A stretch of DNA of 41,113 nucleotides, from IMG/VR virus record IMGVR_UViG_3300030390_001445, positions 1-41,113 of that record; one strand, written 5' to 3'. The position numbers were made by a program, and so were the translations under genes. This stretch comes from a virus. The notes below the pieces were generated by a model. It did no database searches and was not told where the DNA came from. It worked only from the letters and a program-made list of their open reading frames with translations. How positions within the stretch are numbered: the stretch's first letter is position 1; the number at the start of each line of letters is the position of its first letter. Below, one piece after another: positions 14,099 to 20,220 of the stretch.

Positions 14099-14593
14099 AT
14101 GAAAAAGTGTTTCAAATGTAACGAGGTTAAGGGTTTAGATTTTTTTTATAAACATAGCGGAATGTCGGATGGTTATTTAAATAAATGTAAAATTTGTAAT
14201 AAAAAAGATTCTAAATCTAACTACGTTAAAAATTCAAAAAACGAATTATGGATGCAAAAAGAAAGGGTTAGATGTGTAGAGAGAAACAAAAGGCTTGGTT
14301 ATAGTAAAAAATATAAATTAGATTGTTTATTTAATATAAGGGAATATAAAAACCTAAGCAGAAAACTAAACATACAAAAGCCTTATGAAATACATCATTG
14401 GAATTATAATGATGGGTTTGTTGAAGATATTTTAATAATGCATTTAAAAGAGCATAAAATAGCGCATAAATATATATTTAGAAAAAAAGGAGAATATTTG
14501 TTTAAAACAGTTAATGGAGAAATATTAGACACAAAAGAAAAGCACATAAAGTATTTAAAGGAAAAAGGAATAGTTATATTTAGAGAATTTTGA
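14099..14593 (+). CDS. HNH-like endonuclease with N-terminal zinc finger
   Basis: 164 residues. N-terminal CFKC (C4, C7) and CKIC (C30, C33) form a probable zinc finger. The central [10 protein letters not shown] (H99, H100) with [12 protein letters not shown] is the shape of an HNH-type nuclease core, as in phage free-standing homing endonucleases. The canonical second HNH Asn/His are hard to place by eye, so activity is uncertain. It has its own promoter, which suits an inserted gene. Confidence 0.6.
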   Translation: MKKCFKCNEVKGLDFFYKHSGMSDGYLNKCKICNKKDSKSNYVKNSKNELWMQKERVRCVERNKRLGYSKKYKLDCLFNIREYKNLSRKLNIQKPYEIHHWNYNDGFVEDILIMHLKEHKIAHKYIFRKKGEYLFKTVNGEILDTKEKHIKYLKEKGIVIFREF

Positions 14594-14745
14594 TTTCTAA
14601 AGACAAAATACAAAGCTACTTAGAAGCTGAATGTATAATACAACAAGAAACAAGAAGATTGTTAAACTCTAAAATAACAAATTTTGAAAGTTGTAATGTT
14701 CTTTCTATAAAATCAGTTAAATTTATAAAACACTTTAAAAAATAG
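14590..14745 (+). CDS. Small TTG-start protein
   Basis: 51 residues if started at TTG 14590, which overlaps the HNH stop as TTGA. No ATG is available at the start of the frame. The sequence is helical and basic at the end ([10 protein letters not shown]). It fills the otherwise empty gap before 14751. Start codon and reality are moderately supported. Confidence 0.4.
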   Translation: MISKDKIQSYLEAECIIQQETRRLLNSKITNFESCNVLSIKSVKFIKHFKK

Positions 14746-14750
14746 AAATT

Positions 14751-14972
14751 ATGACACCAAAAGAAAAAGCAGAAAATTTATTATTTAAATTTAAAAAAAT
14801 AGATAGTGATTCTGAAATGTTTGATGGATTTAAAATGAAAGACTTTTACGCTCAAAGATGCGCATTAATTGCAGTTAATGAAATTTTAGACTCTACGATA
14901 TATTATTTTGAAGATAACGATACATTTGTAAATTATTGGCAAGAAGTTAAAAAAGAAATAGAGAAGCTATGA
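14751..14972 (+). CDS. Conserved-looking small phage protein
   Basis: 73 residues (MTPKEKAENLLFKFKK, then CALIAVNEIL and NYWQEVKKEIEKL). This pattern is familiar from unnamed Bacteroidota phage proteins. Predicted helical. Overlaps the next gene by ATGA. Function unknown. Confidence 0.65.
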   Translation: MTPKEKAENLLFKFKKIDSDSEMFDGFKMKDFYAQRCALIAVNEILDSTIYYFEDNDTFVNYWQEVKKEIEKL

Positions 14973-15316
14973 AAAACTTAAACGAAACACTTGAAAATAT
15001 TACAAGCCTTATTGATGCTTATGCGGATACTTCAATAAACGATGGAGAAAATCTAAACGAAATATTAAAACTACTTTCTAATAATTTATTCTATCTTGAA
15101 AAGTTCAGAGCAGATTACAAACTTAAATACGAAAGTAAGATATATGAACTTACTAAAGATAAGAAAATGACTGTTTCAAGAGCCGTGAACATTGCAGAAG
15201 TGGAAGTTAAAGAAATGTATTTAATACGCAGAATTTCAGACGCTGGTTATCGTAATTGTGATGCAATAAGAACTAATATAAGTTTCTTGAAAACCGAAAG
15301 AAATAACTCAAAGTAA
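14969..15316 (+). CDS. Helical hypothetical protein
   Basis: 115 residues, nearly all helix (SLIDAYADTS, LLSNNLFYLEKFRADYKL, SRAVNIAEVEVKEMYLIRR). Coupled to the previous gene. Last gene before array 2. Function unknown. Confidence 0.6.
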   Translation: MKNLNETLENITSLIDAYADTSINDGENLNEILKLLSNNLFYLEKFRADYKLKYESKIYELTKDKKMTVSRAVNIAEVEVKEMYLIRRISDAGYRNCDAIRTNISFLKTERNNSK

Positions 15317-15367
15317 AATAATTGAAAGATTTTTTTAAAAAAGTTTTTTTAATTGAATTAAATTAAT

Positions 15368-15375
15368 TACCTTTG
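15368..15375 (+). promoter_or_regulatory. Promoter leading array 2 (-7 box TACCTTTG)
   Basis: A perfect TAnnTTTG box only 5 bases before the first attC-like site. The upstream spacer repeats AATTAAATTAATT; the -33 position reads TTT in place of TTG. Its place directly ahead of the first cassette resembles the cassette promoter of an integron. Confidence 0.6.
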
Positions 15376-15380
15376 AATAT

Positions 15381-15504
15381 GTTTAACGGTTAGATATAAA
15401 ACAAGTAGCGTTTATTATTACAGAACACAACAAAAATTATTAACAGGCAAATATCTGACTAAAAATGCCTAACTGAGCTATTTGTTTTATATGTTGTTAG
15501 AAAC
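15381..15504 (+). repeat. attC-like site g (first of array 2)
   Basis: Left box GTTTAACG (15381), arms atataaaacaagtagc (15394-15409) / gctatttgttttatat (15477-15492), 16 bp with one mismatch, right box GTTAGAAAC (15496-15504). The loop holds a second small hairpin (aggca / tgcct) and no gene; the 197-base gap between genes is explained by this site and the promoter. Confidence 0.7.
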
Positions 15505-15513
15505 AGTTATATT

Positions 15514-15708
15514 ATGAAAGTATTCAGACACAAAAACGGAAATTTATACACAATAGAACAAGTCGGAAGAGGTAAAACTATAACCCCACCAAAAGATTGG
15601 AAATGTTTTTACGCTAACCCATATAAGACAAACAAAAATGCACCATTATTACCAACTTTAGGTGAGCAACCAAATCTACAAGATTTCACTTTAGAATTTG
15701 AGGAATAA
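15514..15708 (+). CDS. Cassette 6 protein, unknown
   Basis: 64 residues starting 10 bases after the GTT box. Begins MKVFRHKNGNLYTIEQVGRG and ends with an acidic tail (LQDFTLEFEE); a small beta-rich fold is likely. Found directly behind the array promoter, the position of strongest expression in integrons. Not recognised. Confidence 0.6.
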   Translation: MKVFRHKNGNLYTIEQVGRGKTITPPKDWKCFYANPYKTNKNAPLLPTLGEQPNLQDFTLEFEE

Positions 15709-15710
15709 TT

Positions 15711-15849
15711 GGCTATAACGATTTGCAGCTATGCCCAGTTGGGCAATTAAAAGAACAAATTTTAAATAACAAATAAAACTTAATAAAATGGAAGAATCTT
15801 CAAAAAACAACGAACCCGCCCAATTGGGTATAGGTGTTGTTAGTGGCAG
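15711..15849 (+). repeat. attC-like site h
   Basis: Left box GGCTATAACG (15711), arms 15727-15744 (agctatgcccagttgggc) / 15818-15835 (gcccaattgggtataggt), 18 bp with few mismatches, right box GTTAGTGGCAG (15839). The ATG at 15788 lies in the loop. The sequence order is like site e. Confidence 0.72.
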
Positions 15850-16081
15850 TTTTTTATTCGACAAAGCATTGTTGGATAAAGCAACTATTAAACAACCTGA
15901 ATATGTGATGGGTGTTGATACATACGACAAAGATGCTCTTGCTTATTGCTTTGGTAGAAAAGTAGATGGAGTGTTTGAAATAATATTAGCAAAGACAATG
16001 CGTGATGAAAATGAATTTAAGCAAGAGGTTGAAAACTTGGCTAAATATTTCAACGCTGATGTCTTTCGGAGCGGTGATTAA
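15788..16081 (+). CDS. Cassette 7 protein with attC-encoded N-terminus
   Basis: 97 residues. Residues 1-17 come from site h (ending AQLGIGV); the GTT box at 15839 is phase 0. The cassette-encoded part has a compact alpha/beta look (YVMGVDTYDKDALAYCFGRK, FEIILAKTM, then a helix). The VMGVDTYDKDA stretch resembles an RNase-H-like first strand, but the rest is too short for such a nuclease. Function unknown. Confidence 0.6.
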   Translation: MEESSKNNEPAQLGIGVVSGSFLFDKALLDKATIKQPEYVMGVDTYDKDALAYCFGRKVDGVFEIILAKTMRDENEFKQEVENLAKYFNADVFRSGD

Positions 16082-16083
16082 AA

Positions 16084-16141
16084 TTGCCACTAACGCATTG
16101 TGTATGGCATCGTTTTAATGTGCTATACACGTTGTTGTATG
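16084..16141 (+). repeat. attC-like site i
   Basis: Left box TTGCCACTAACG (16084), complementary in 10 of 11 bases to the start of the cassette at 15839. Stem gtgtatggca (16100-16109) / tgctatacac (16121-16130) with one wobble, right box GTTGTATG (16134-16141). Compact, and its loop cgttttaatg also occurs in site b. Confidence 0.75.
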
Positions 16142-16209
16142 TCTGGTGCGACTTTAAAGCACAAACTTTTAATATAAACACAGACCTTTTTTCTTCTTTT
16201 TTGAGCGAG

Positions 16210-16235
16210 GGCAAATTAATTTGAAAAATTAAAAT
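16210..16235 (+). repeat. Methyltransferase leader repeat, copy 1
   Basis: These 26 bases, ending at the start codon of the methyltransferase, are identical to 19201-19226 before the methyltransferase at 19231. The core reads AAATTAATTTGAAAAATTAA. This suggests the two cassettes share an ancestor or a conserved translation leader. Confidence 0.85.
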
Positions 16236-17034
16236 GAATATAGATTTAAGATTAGGCGACTGCCTTGAAGTAATGAAAACGATAAAAGATAATAGTATTG
16301 ATTCTGTTATAACTGATATACCTTATGGCACTACTTCTTGTAAATGGGATAGCGTTATTGATTTTGATTTGATGTGGGAACAACTAAATAGAATTACTAA
16401 AAATAGTAGTGCAGTTGTTTTATTTGGTGCTGAACCTTTTACAACTAAATTAAGAATGAGTAATTTTCGTAACTGGAAATATGATTGGATATGGCACAAA
16501 AACCAACCAAGTGGACAATTTAACGCTTCTAAAATGCCAATGAAGGCGTATGAAACAATAAGTGTTTTTTATAAAGAACAGCCTGTATATAACCCACAAA
16601 TGATAAAACGAACTGAAAAAGAATTAAAAAGGCTATCACATAAAAGTATTGAAGGTTTTAGTACTAATACTGTTTATGGTGATATAAATAGAAAAAGTTT
16701 GAACAGATATGAAAACACAACAAAATATCCAACAAATGTTATAACAGGAATAAAATGCGTTTTTAATAGAGGTGGTGAAAAAGTAAAACACCCAACTCAA
16801 AAACCTTTAGAACTTATGAGGTATTTAATAAACACATATACTAACAAAGGTGAAACTGTTTTAGATTTCACGATGGGAAGCGGAAGCACAATGGTCGCTT
16901 GTGTTGAAACCAAAAGAAACGGAATTGGGATTGAATTAGATGAAAATTATTACAAACTTGCTAAAAAAAGGGTGGAAGAAAAAAAAGAAGAAAAAGACAA
17001 TGAACCACCAACTTTATTTAATGCACAGAATTAA
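16234..17034 (+). CDS. DNA methyltransferase (N4/N6 class), cassette 8
   Basis: 266 residues. The catalytic motif IV-like TDIPYG (D28-P30-Y31) is N-terminal and the AdoMet-binding motif DFTMGSGST (D211-T219) is C-terminal, the order of the beta group (Pfam N6_N4_Mtase). The DIPY form is a variant of DPPY. It would methylate adenine or cytosine amino groups in specific sequences. No restriction enzyme accompanies it, so protection of phage DNA is the likely role. Paralogue of the gene at 19231 and sharing its leader. Confidence 0.88.
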   Translation: MNIDLRLGDCLEVMKTIKDNSIDSVITDIPYGTTSCKWDSVIDFDLMWEQLNRITKNSSAVVLFGAEPFTTKLRMSNFRNWKYDWIWHKNQPSGQFNASKMPMKAYETISVFYKEQPVYNPQMIKRTEKELKRLSHKSIEGFSTNTVYGDINRKSLNRYENTTKYPTNVITGIKCVFNRGGEKVKHPTQKPLELMRYLINTYTNKGETVLDFTMGSGSTMVACVETKRNGIGIELDENYYKLAKKRVEEKKEEKDNEPPTLFNAQN

Positions 17035-17041
17035 GCACTTG

Positions 17042-17168
17042 CATATAACGCCTAACGCTTGTGTTTGTGGCGGTAAACTACACTAAAAATAACTGAAACA
17101 AAACAACAACCGAGTAAAATCAAATATATAAACCAAACACAGCCATAAGCACAAATGTATGTTAGTGG
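17042..17168 (+). repeat. attC-like site j
   Basis: Left boxes CATATAACG (17042-17050) and CCTAACG lie in tandem; CATATAAC is complementary in 7 of 8 bases to the cassette start GTTGTATG at 16134. Arms ttgtgtttgtggc (17059-17071) / gccataagcacaa (17142-17154), 13 bp with two wobbles. Right box GTTAGTGG at 17161-17168. Confidence 0.7.
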
Positions 17169-17194
17169 CTGGGCTTTTCACAAATAAAAACAAA

Positions 17195-17398
17195 ATGACA
17201 AACGAACAAATAAGAGAACGCCTTTTAAAAGCTGGTGTAAAAAACTTAAAAGAATTTGGTTATCCAGAAGTAACCATAGAAACAATATTAACTGATGAAG
17301 TTTATAAAGAGTTCTTTAAATCAATGTTGGAGGAAAATTTAGGGAACGGAAAACAAGTTGATGAAGTAATTAACCAGCTTTTATCTGAGGTCGTTTAG
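17195..17398 (+). CDS. Cassette 9 protein, unknown
   Basis: 67 residues from ATG 17195 (MTNEQIRERLLKAGV). An in-frame ATG at 17159 would sit across the GTT box and is less likely. Acidic and helical, ending EVINQLLSEVV. Not recognised; size and charge would suit a small antitoxin or inhibitor, but nothing shows this. Confidence 0.55.
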   Translation: MTNEQIRERLLKAGVKNLKEFGYPEVTIETILTDEVYKEFFKSMLEENLGNGKQVDEVINQLLSEVV

Positions 17399-17402
17399 CC
17401 TT

Positions 17403-17620
17403 GCCACTAACCTATGGTTGTATGTGTAGTTTCGTTTATTAATAACTTAAAACAAAAAAAAGATGAAGAAAATAATTAAAAGGCTTAAAGAAGCTAACAA
17501 AGAATTACTTAATAAATTTGGAGATGATAGTTACCAATTAAGATGTGAGCTTGCAGGTATAGTTAACGAAATTCAAAAGAAAAAAAGGATAAAGAAATTA
17601 CACATACAACGTGTTACTAT
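17403..17620 (+). repeat. attC-like site k
   Basis: Left box GCCACTAAC (17403-17411), exact 9-base complement of GTTAGTGGC at 17161. Arms gttgtatgtgtagtttc (17417-17433) / gaaattacacatacaac (17594-17610), 17 bp with one wobble. Right box GTTACTAT from 17613. At 218 bp it is the longest, because the loop contains most of the gene at 17463. It alone lacks the G after AAC. Confidence 0.7.
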
Positions 17621-17690
17621 ACCGTTTTATTGTTTAAATAGATTTACTGATAAAGAACAATGTTTAAAACAATGTAAGCACTGTAAATAA
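17463..17690 (+). CDS. Small basic protein mostly inside an attC loop (cassette 10)
   Basis: 75 residues. Codons 1-50 are in the loop and right arm of site k (helical and Lys-rich); the arm encodes KLHIQR, and the GTT box at 17613 is phase 0. Only 25 codons belong to the cassette, ending CLKQCKHCK, a Cys/His cluster that might bind metal. The tail follows directly after the junction, as in the gene at 4245. Function unknown. Confidence 0.58.
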   Translation: MKKIIKRLKEANKELLNKFGDDSYQLRCELAGIVNEIQKKKRIKKLHIQRVTIPFYCLNRFTDKEQCLKQCKHCK

Positions 17691-17707
17691 ATGACAAAAC
17701 AAAATGG

Positions 17708-17793
17708 TTAGTAACGTTATGTGGCTTTACGTCTGTTGTGCCTGTGTGGTTAGTATGTTTGGCACAATAGCGTAAAACCACTGTTATGGGCAG
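17708..17793 (+). repeat. attC-like site l
   Basis: Left box TTAGTAACG (17708). Left arm 17721-17742 (gtggctttacg then gttgtgcc) pairs with 17761-17781 (ggcacaatagcgtaaaaccac) around a small bulge. Right box GTTATGGGCAG (17783-17793). A textbook compact hairpin of about 85 bp. Confidence 0.8.
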
Positions 17794-17822
17794 TACTTTT
17801 TTTAACTAATTAATTTTAAACA

Positions 17823-18794
17823 ATGGAAGTAAATAAAATATATCACGATGATTGGATGAATAACCAACTACCTGACAAATCGGTTAAGTTGATTATTGCA
17901 GACCCGCCATATTTTGAGGTTAAAGGTTCGTTTGATTTTGTTTGGAAATCATTTGACGATTATTTAAAAGATGTTGAAAAATGGGCTATTGAGTGCAAAC
18001 GCTTACTTGCTGATAATGGAACTTTATTTTGGTATGGACACGCAAAAAAAATAGCCTATGCACAAGTAATATTTGATAAACATTTTAACCTTATAAACAA
18101 CCTTGTTTGGAATAAAGGCTCATTTATGGGATTAGAAGAAAGCGAAGGGTTAAGAAGTTTTGCGCCTTGCACTGAAAGGATTTTAATGTATGGAAGCAAA
18201 GCACAAGATACAACAGGATTAAAAGAAGTTGAGATGGAATATGTGGCACCAAGAAATCCGTTTGCATTGGAACTTAAAAAAGCAAGATTACTGAAAGGTG
18301 TAAGCATAAATCAAGTTGCTGAATATGGTAAATTTTACGGAAACGTAAATCACGGTGGAGCAGTTACAAATTGGGAACGTGGGTATAATGTTCCACTAAA
18401 AGAACAATGGCAAATACTTTGCGAAAACTTACCAATAGAACGCAAAGAATATGAGGAACTCCGCAAAGAATATGAGGAACTCCGCAGACCATTTAATAAT
18501 GTTTTTAAGTTACAGGAAGTGATTAATTACGGAAACGAAGCAACTAAAACAGGCTCAAAGTATGCTCACGAAACCTGCAAACCTGAAACACTTACAAGGG
18601 CTTTAATTTTGACTTGTAGCCGTTTAAATGATTTAGTATTTATTCCTTTTGCAGGAAGTGGAACAGAGGTTGCAATGGCAATAAAAGAGGGAAGAAACGC
18701 AATAGGATTTGATATTGAAGAAAAGTATGTTGAAATGGGAAACAAACGAACAGATATTATTAAGGCTCAACCGTCTTTGTTTGCAGGGTCTTAG
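17823..18794 (+). CDS. DNA methyltransferase with helix-turn-helix-like insert, cassette 11
   Basis: 323 residues. Catalytic ADPPYF (D27-Y30) is N-terminal; AdoMet motif FIPFAGSGTE lies at 273-282, followed by IGFDIEEKY. Between them, residues ~151-190 (LKKARLLKGVSINQVAEYGK, then VTNWERG) look like a Cro/XRE helix-turn-helix, a possible target-recognition part. After it a heptad KEYEELR is duplicated (208-221). It is a different lineage from the other two methyltransferases here. It would modify phage DNA against host restriction. Confidence 0.88.
   Translation: MEVNKIYHDDWMNNQLPDKSVKLIIADPPYFEVKGSFDFVWKSFDDYLKDVEKWAIECKRLLADNGTLFWYGHAKKIAYAQVIFDKHFNLINNLVWNKGSFMGLEESEGLRSFAPCTERILMYGSKAQDTTGLKEVEMEYVAPRNPFALELKKARLLKGVSINQVAEYGKFYGNVNHGGAVTNWERGYNVPLKEQWQILCENLPIERKEYEELRKEYEELRRPFNNVFKLQEVINYGNEATKTGSKYAHETCKPETLTRALILTCSRLNDLVFIPFAGSGTEVAMAIKEGRNAIGFDIEEKYVEMGNKRTDIIKAQPSLFAGS
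18441..18482 (+). repeat. Perfect 21-bp tandem duplication in methyltransferase gene
   Basis: Two exact copies, 18441-18461 and 18462-18482, encode the repeated heptad KEYEELR. Such in-frame repeats can change copy number and alter the spacing between domains. Confidence 0.9.
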
Positions 18795-18797
18795 TAT

Positions 18798-18938
18798 TGC
18801 CCATAACGTTGCGAGTATTGCCGTTCGTTGCGGATTTAATATTACAAACTTTCAAAAACAGATAAAAGATGAATACAGAACAGAACTTTCAAAATGGCAC
18901 AGAAGCCCGCAATGACGGCAATACTGTGTTAGCGGTAG
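18798..18938 (+). repeat. attC-like site m
   Basis: Left box TGCCCATAACG (18798), exact 10-base complement of the cassette start GTTATGGGCA at 17783. Arms 18814-18833 (agtattgccgttcgttgcgg) / 18907-18925 (ccgcaatgacggcaatact). Right box GTTAGCGGTAG (18928-18938). The ATG at 18869 is in the loop. Confidence 0.75.
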
Positions 18939-19120
18939 TGTTTCGTCCAAAGAACGGACATGAACTACTGCAAGCGTTGAAACAAAATAAGAAATGTGAG
19001 ATTGTAGATACTCACGCATTTTTAGCAGCAAAAGTACTTGAAGATAACCAATGTGGTTTTTGTTTTTCTTTCAAGCTGTCAAAATGGAATAAAGGTTGGG
19101 CAGGTTTTGAGCGGTCTTAA
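18869..19120 (+). CDS. Cassette 12 protein with attC-encoded N-terminus
   Basis: 83 residues. The first ~19 are from site m (ending ARNDGNT); the GTT box at 18928 is in phase 2 here, the only exception among six. The cassette part has an alternating beta/alpha look (VLAVVFRPKNGHELLQALKQ, CEIVDTHAFLAAKVLEDN) and a CGFCF motif. Not recognised. Confidence 0.58.
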   Translation: MNTEQNFQNGTEARNDGNTVLAVVFRPKNGHELLQALKQNKKCEIVDTHAFLAAKVLEDNQCGFCFSFKLSKWNKGWAGFERS

Positions 19121-19122
19121 CA

Positions 19123-19185
19123 TTACAGCTAACGCTTAGTATATGAGCCTGTACTTGTATGGCTTATATACATTGTTACCCATAG
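19123..19185 (+). repeat. attC-like site n (last of array 2)
   Basis: Left box TTACAGCTAACG (19123), complementary in 9 of 11 bases to the cassette start at 18928. Stem gtatatgagcc (19139-19149) / ggcttatatac (19161-19171), 11 bp with one wobble. Right box GTTACCCATAG (19175-19185). Confidence 0.78.
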
Positions 19186-19200
19186 TTATTTTTGTGCGGT

Positions 19201-19226
19201 GGCAAATTAATTTGAAAAATTAAAAT
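19201..19226 (+). repeat. Methyltransferase leader repeat, copy 2
   Basis: Identical over 26 bases to 16210-16235. Here it ends 4 bases before the start codon. The bases just upstream are also similar in both copies. Confidence 0.85.
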
Positions 19227-19230
19227 ATTT

Positions 19231-20211
19231 ATGATGAAACTAATACAAGGCGATTGCCTACAAGAAATGCAAAATATTGAAAGTTATAGCATTGACTTTA
19301 TTTTGACTGATTTACCTTACGGAACAACTGCTTGTAGTTGGGATGAAATAATACCATTTGAACCAATGTGGAAAGAATTTTACAGAATATTAAGACCAAA
19401 CGGTTTTATTGTTTTGACCGCTTCACAACCTTTTACAAGTAAATTAGTAAGTAGCAATATTAAAAACTTTAGCCACAATTGGGTATGGAATAAAAAACGT
19501 GGTACTGGACACTTGTTAGCCAAAAAAAGACCAATGATGGCAAGCGAAGATATTGTAGTTTTTACGAACGAACATAGCCACGACTTTACATTTAGAAGCC
19601 CGTTAAGAAAATACGCAAAGCAACTATTTAAGAACTTAGATAAAAAGAAAAAAGAAATATTTGCAGATATGGGTAATCAAAGCGTTTGCCATTTTATGAG
19701 AACGGAAAGCACTCAATTTAGTTTGTGTACTGAAAAATGTTATAATAGTTTGATTGAATTATACAACATAGATAAGTTAGATTTTTTTATTGAATACAAT
19801 AATTTAAAAACTGAAAATTTAGAATGGCTTGAAAGTTTCCCAAGAACATACAACCCACAAATGAGAAAAAGAGAAAAAGCAAGAAAAAGCAAAATGAAAG
19901 CATCTGAGAACACTTGCTATGGTGATTTAAGTGATTATGATGGTGAAGTTTTAGAAGAAAGATACCCTATTAATATAATTGAATTTGATAAAAGTGGGCA
20001 TAGTAATATGCTACACCACCCAACGCAAAAACCTATTGAATTACTTGAGTATTTAATTAAGACCTACACAGATGAAGGAATGGTTGTATTTGATGCAACA
20101 ATGGGAAGTGGAAGTACTGCGGTTGCGTGTAAAAATACAAAACGTAATTTTATAGGAATAGAGAAAGACCCACAATACTATGCCGTAGCATTAGCACGAG
20201 TAGATGGCTAA
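19231..20211 (+). CDS. DNA methyltransferase (N4/N6 class), cassette 13
   Basis: 326 residues. TDLPYG (D27-Y30) is N-terminal and FDATMGSGST (287-296) with IGIEKDPQYY is C-terminal, as in the beta group. It shares the segment PYGTT-C-WD and the SQPFTSKL region with the methyltransferase at 16234, but has an extra ~60 residues in the middle (about 110-200) that probably set target recognition. ATG-ATG doubles the start; either may serve. The paralogous pair in one array suggests repeated capture of related cassettes. Confidence 0.88.
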   Translation: MMKLIQGDCLQEMQNIESYSIDFILTDLPYGTTACSWDEIIPFEPMWKEFYRILRPNGFIVLTASQPFTSKLVSSNIKNFSHNWVWNKKRGTGHLLAKKRPMMASEDIVVFTNEHSHDFTFRSPLRKYAKQLFKNLDKKKKEIFADMGNQSVCHFMRTESTQFSLCTEKCYNSLIELYNIDKLDFFIEYNNLKTENLEWLESFPRTYNPQMRKREKARKSKMKASENTCYGDLSDYDGEVLEERYPINIIEFDKSGHSNMLHHPTQKPIELLEYLIKTYTDEGMVVFDATMGSGSTAVACKNTKRNFIGIEKDPQYYAVALARVDG

Positions 20212-20220
20212 AAAAATTAT

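Noticed and set aside
15317-15380. Gene between 15316 and array 2
   Set aside because: Only A/T runs and the promoter box are present; no frame of useful length.
18709-18915. Open frame on + strand across the end of the methyltransferase at 17823
   Set aside because: It runs in another frame through the methyltransferase end and the attC-like site m; the sequence has no sensible composition and the site explains the region.
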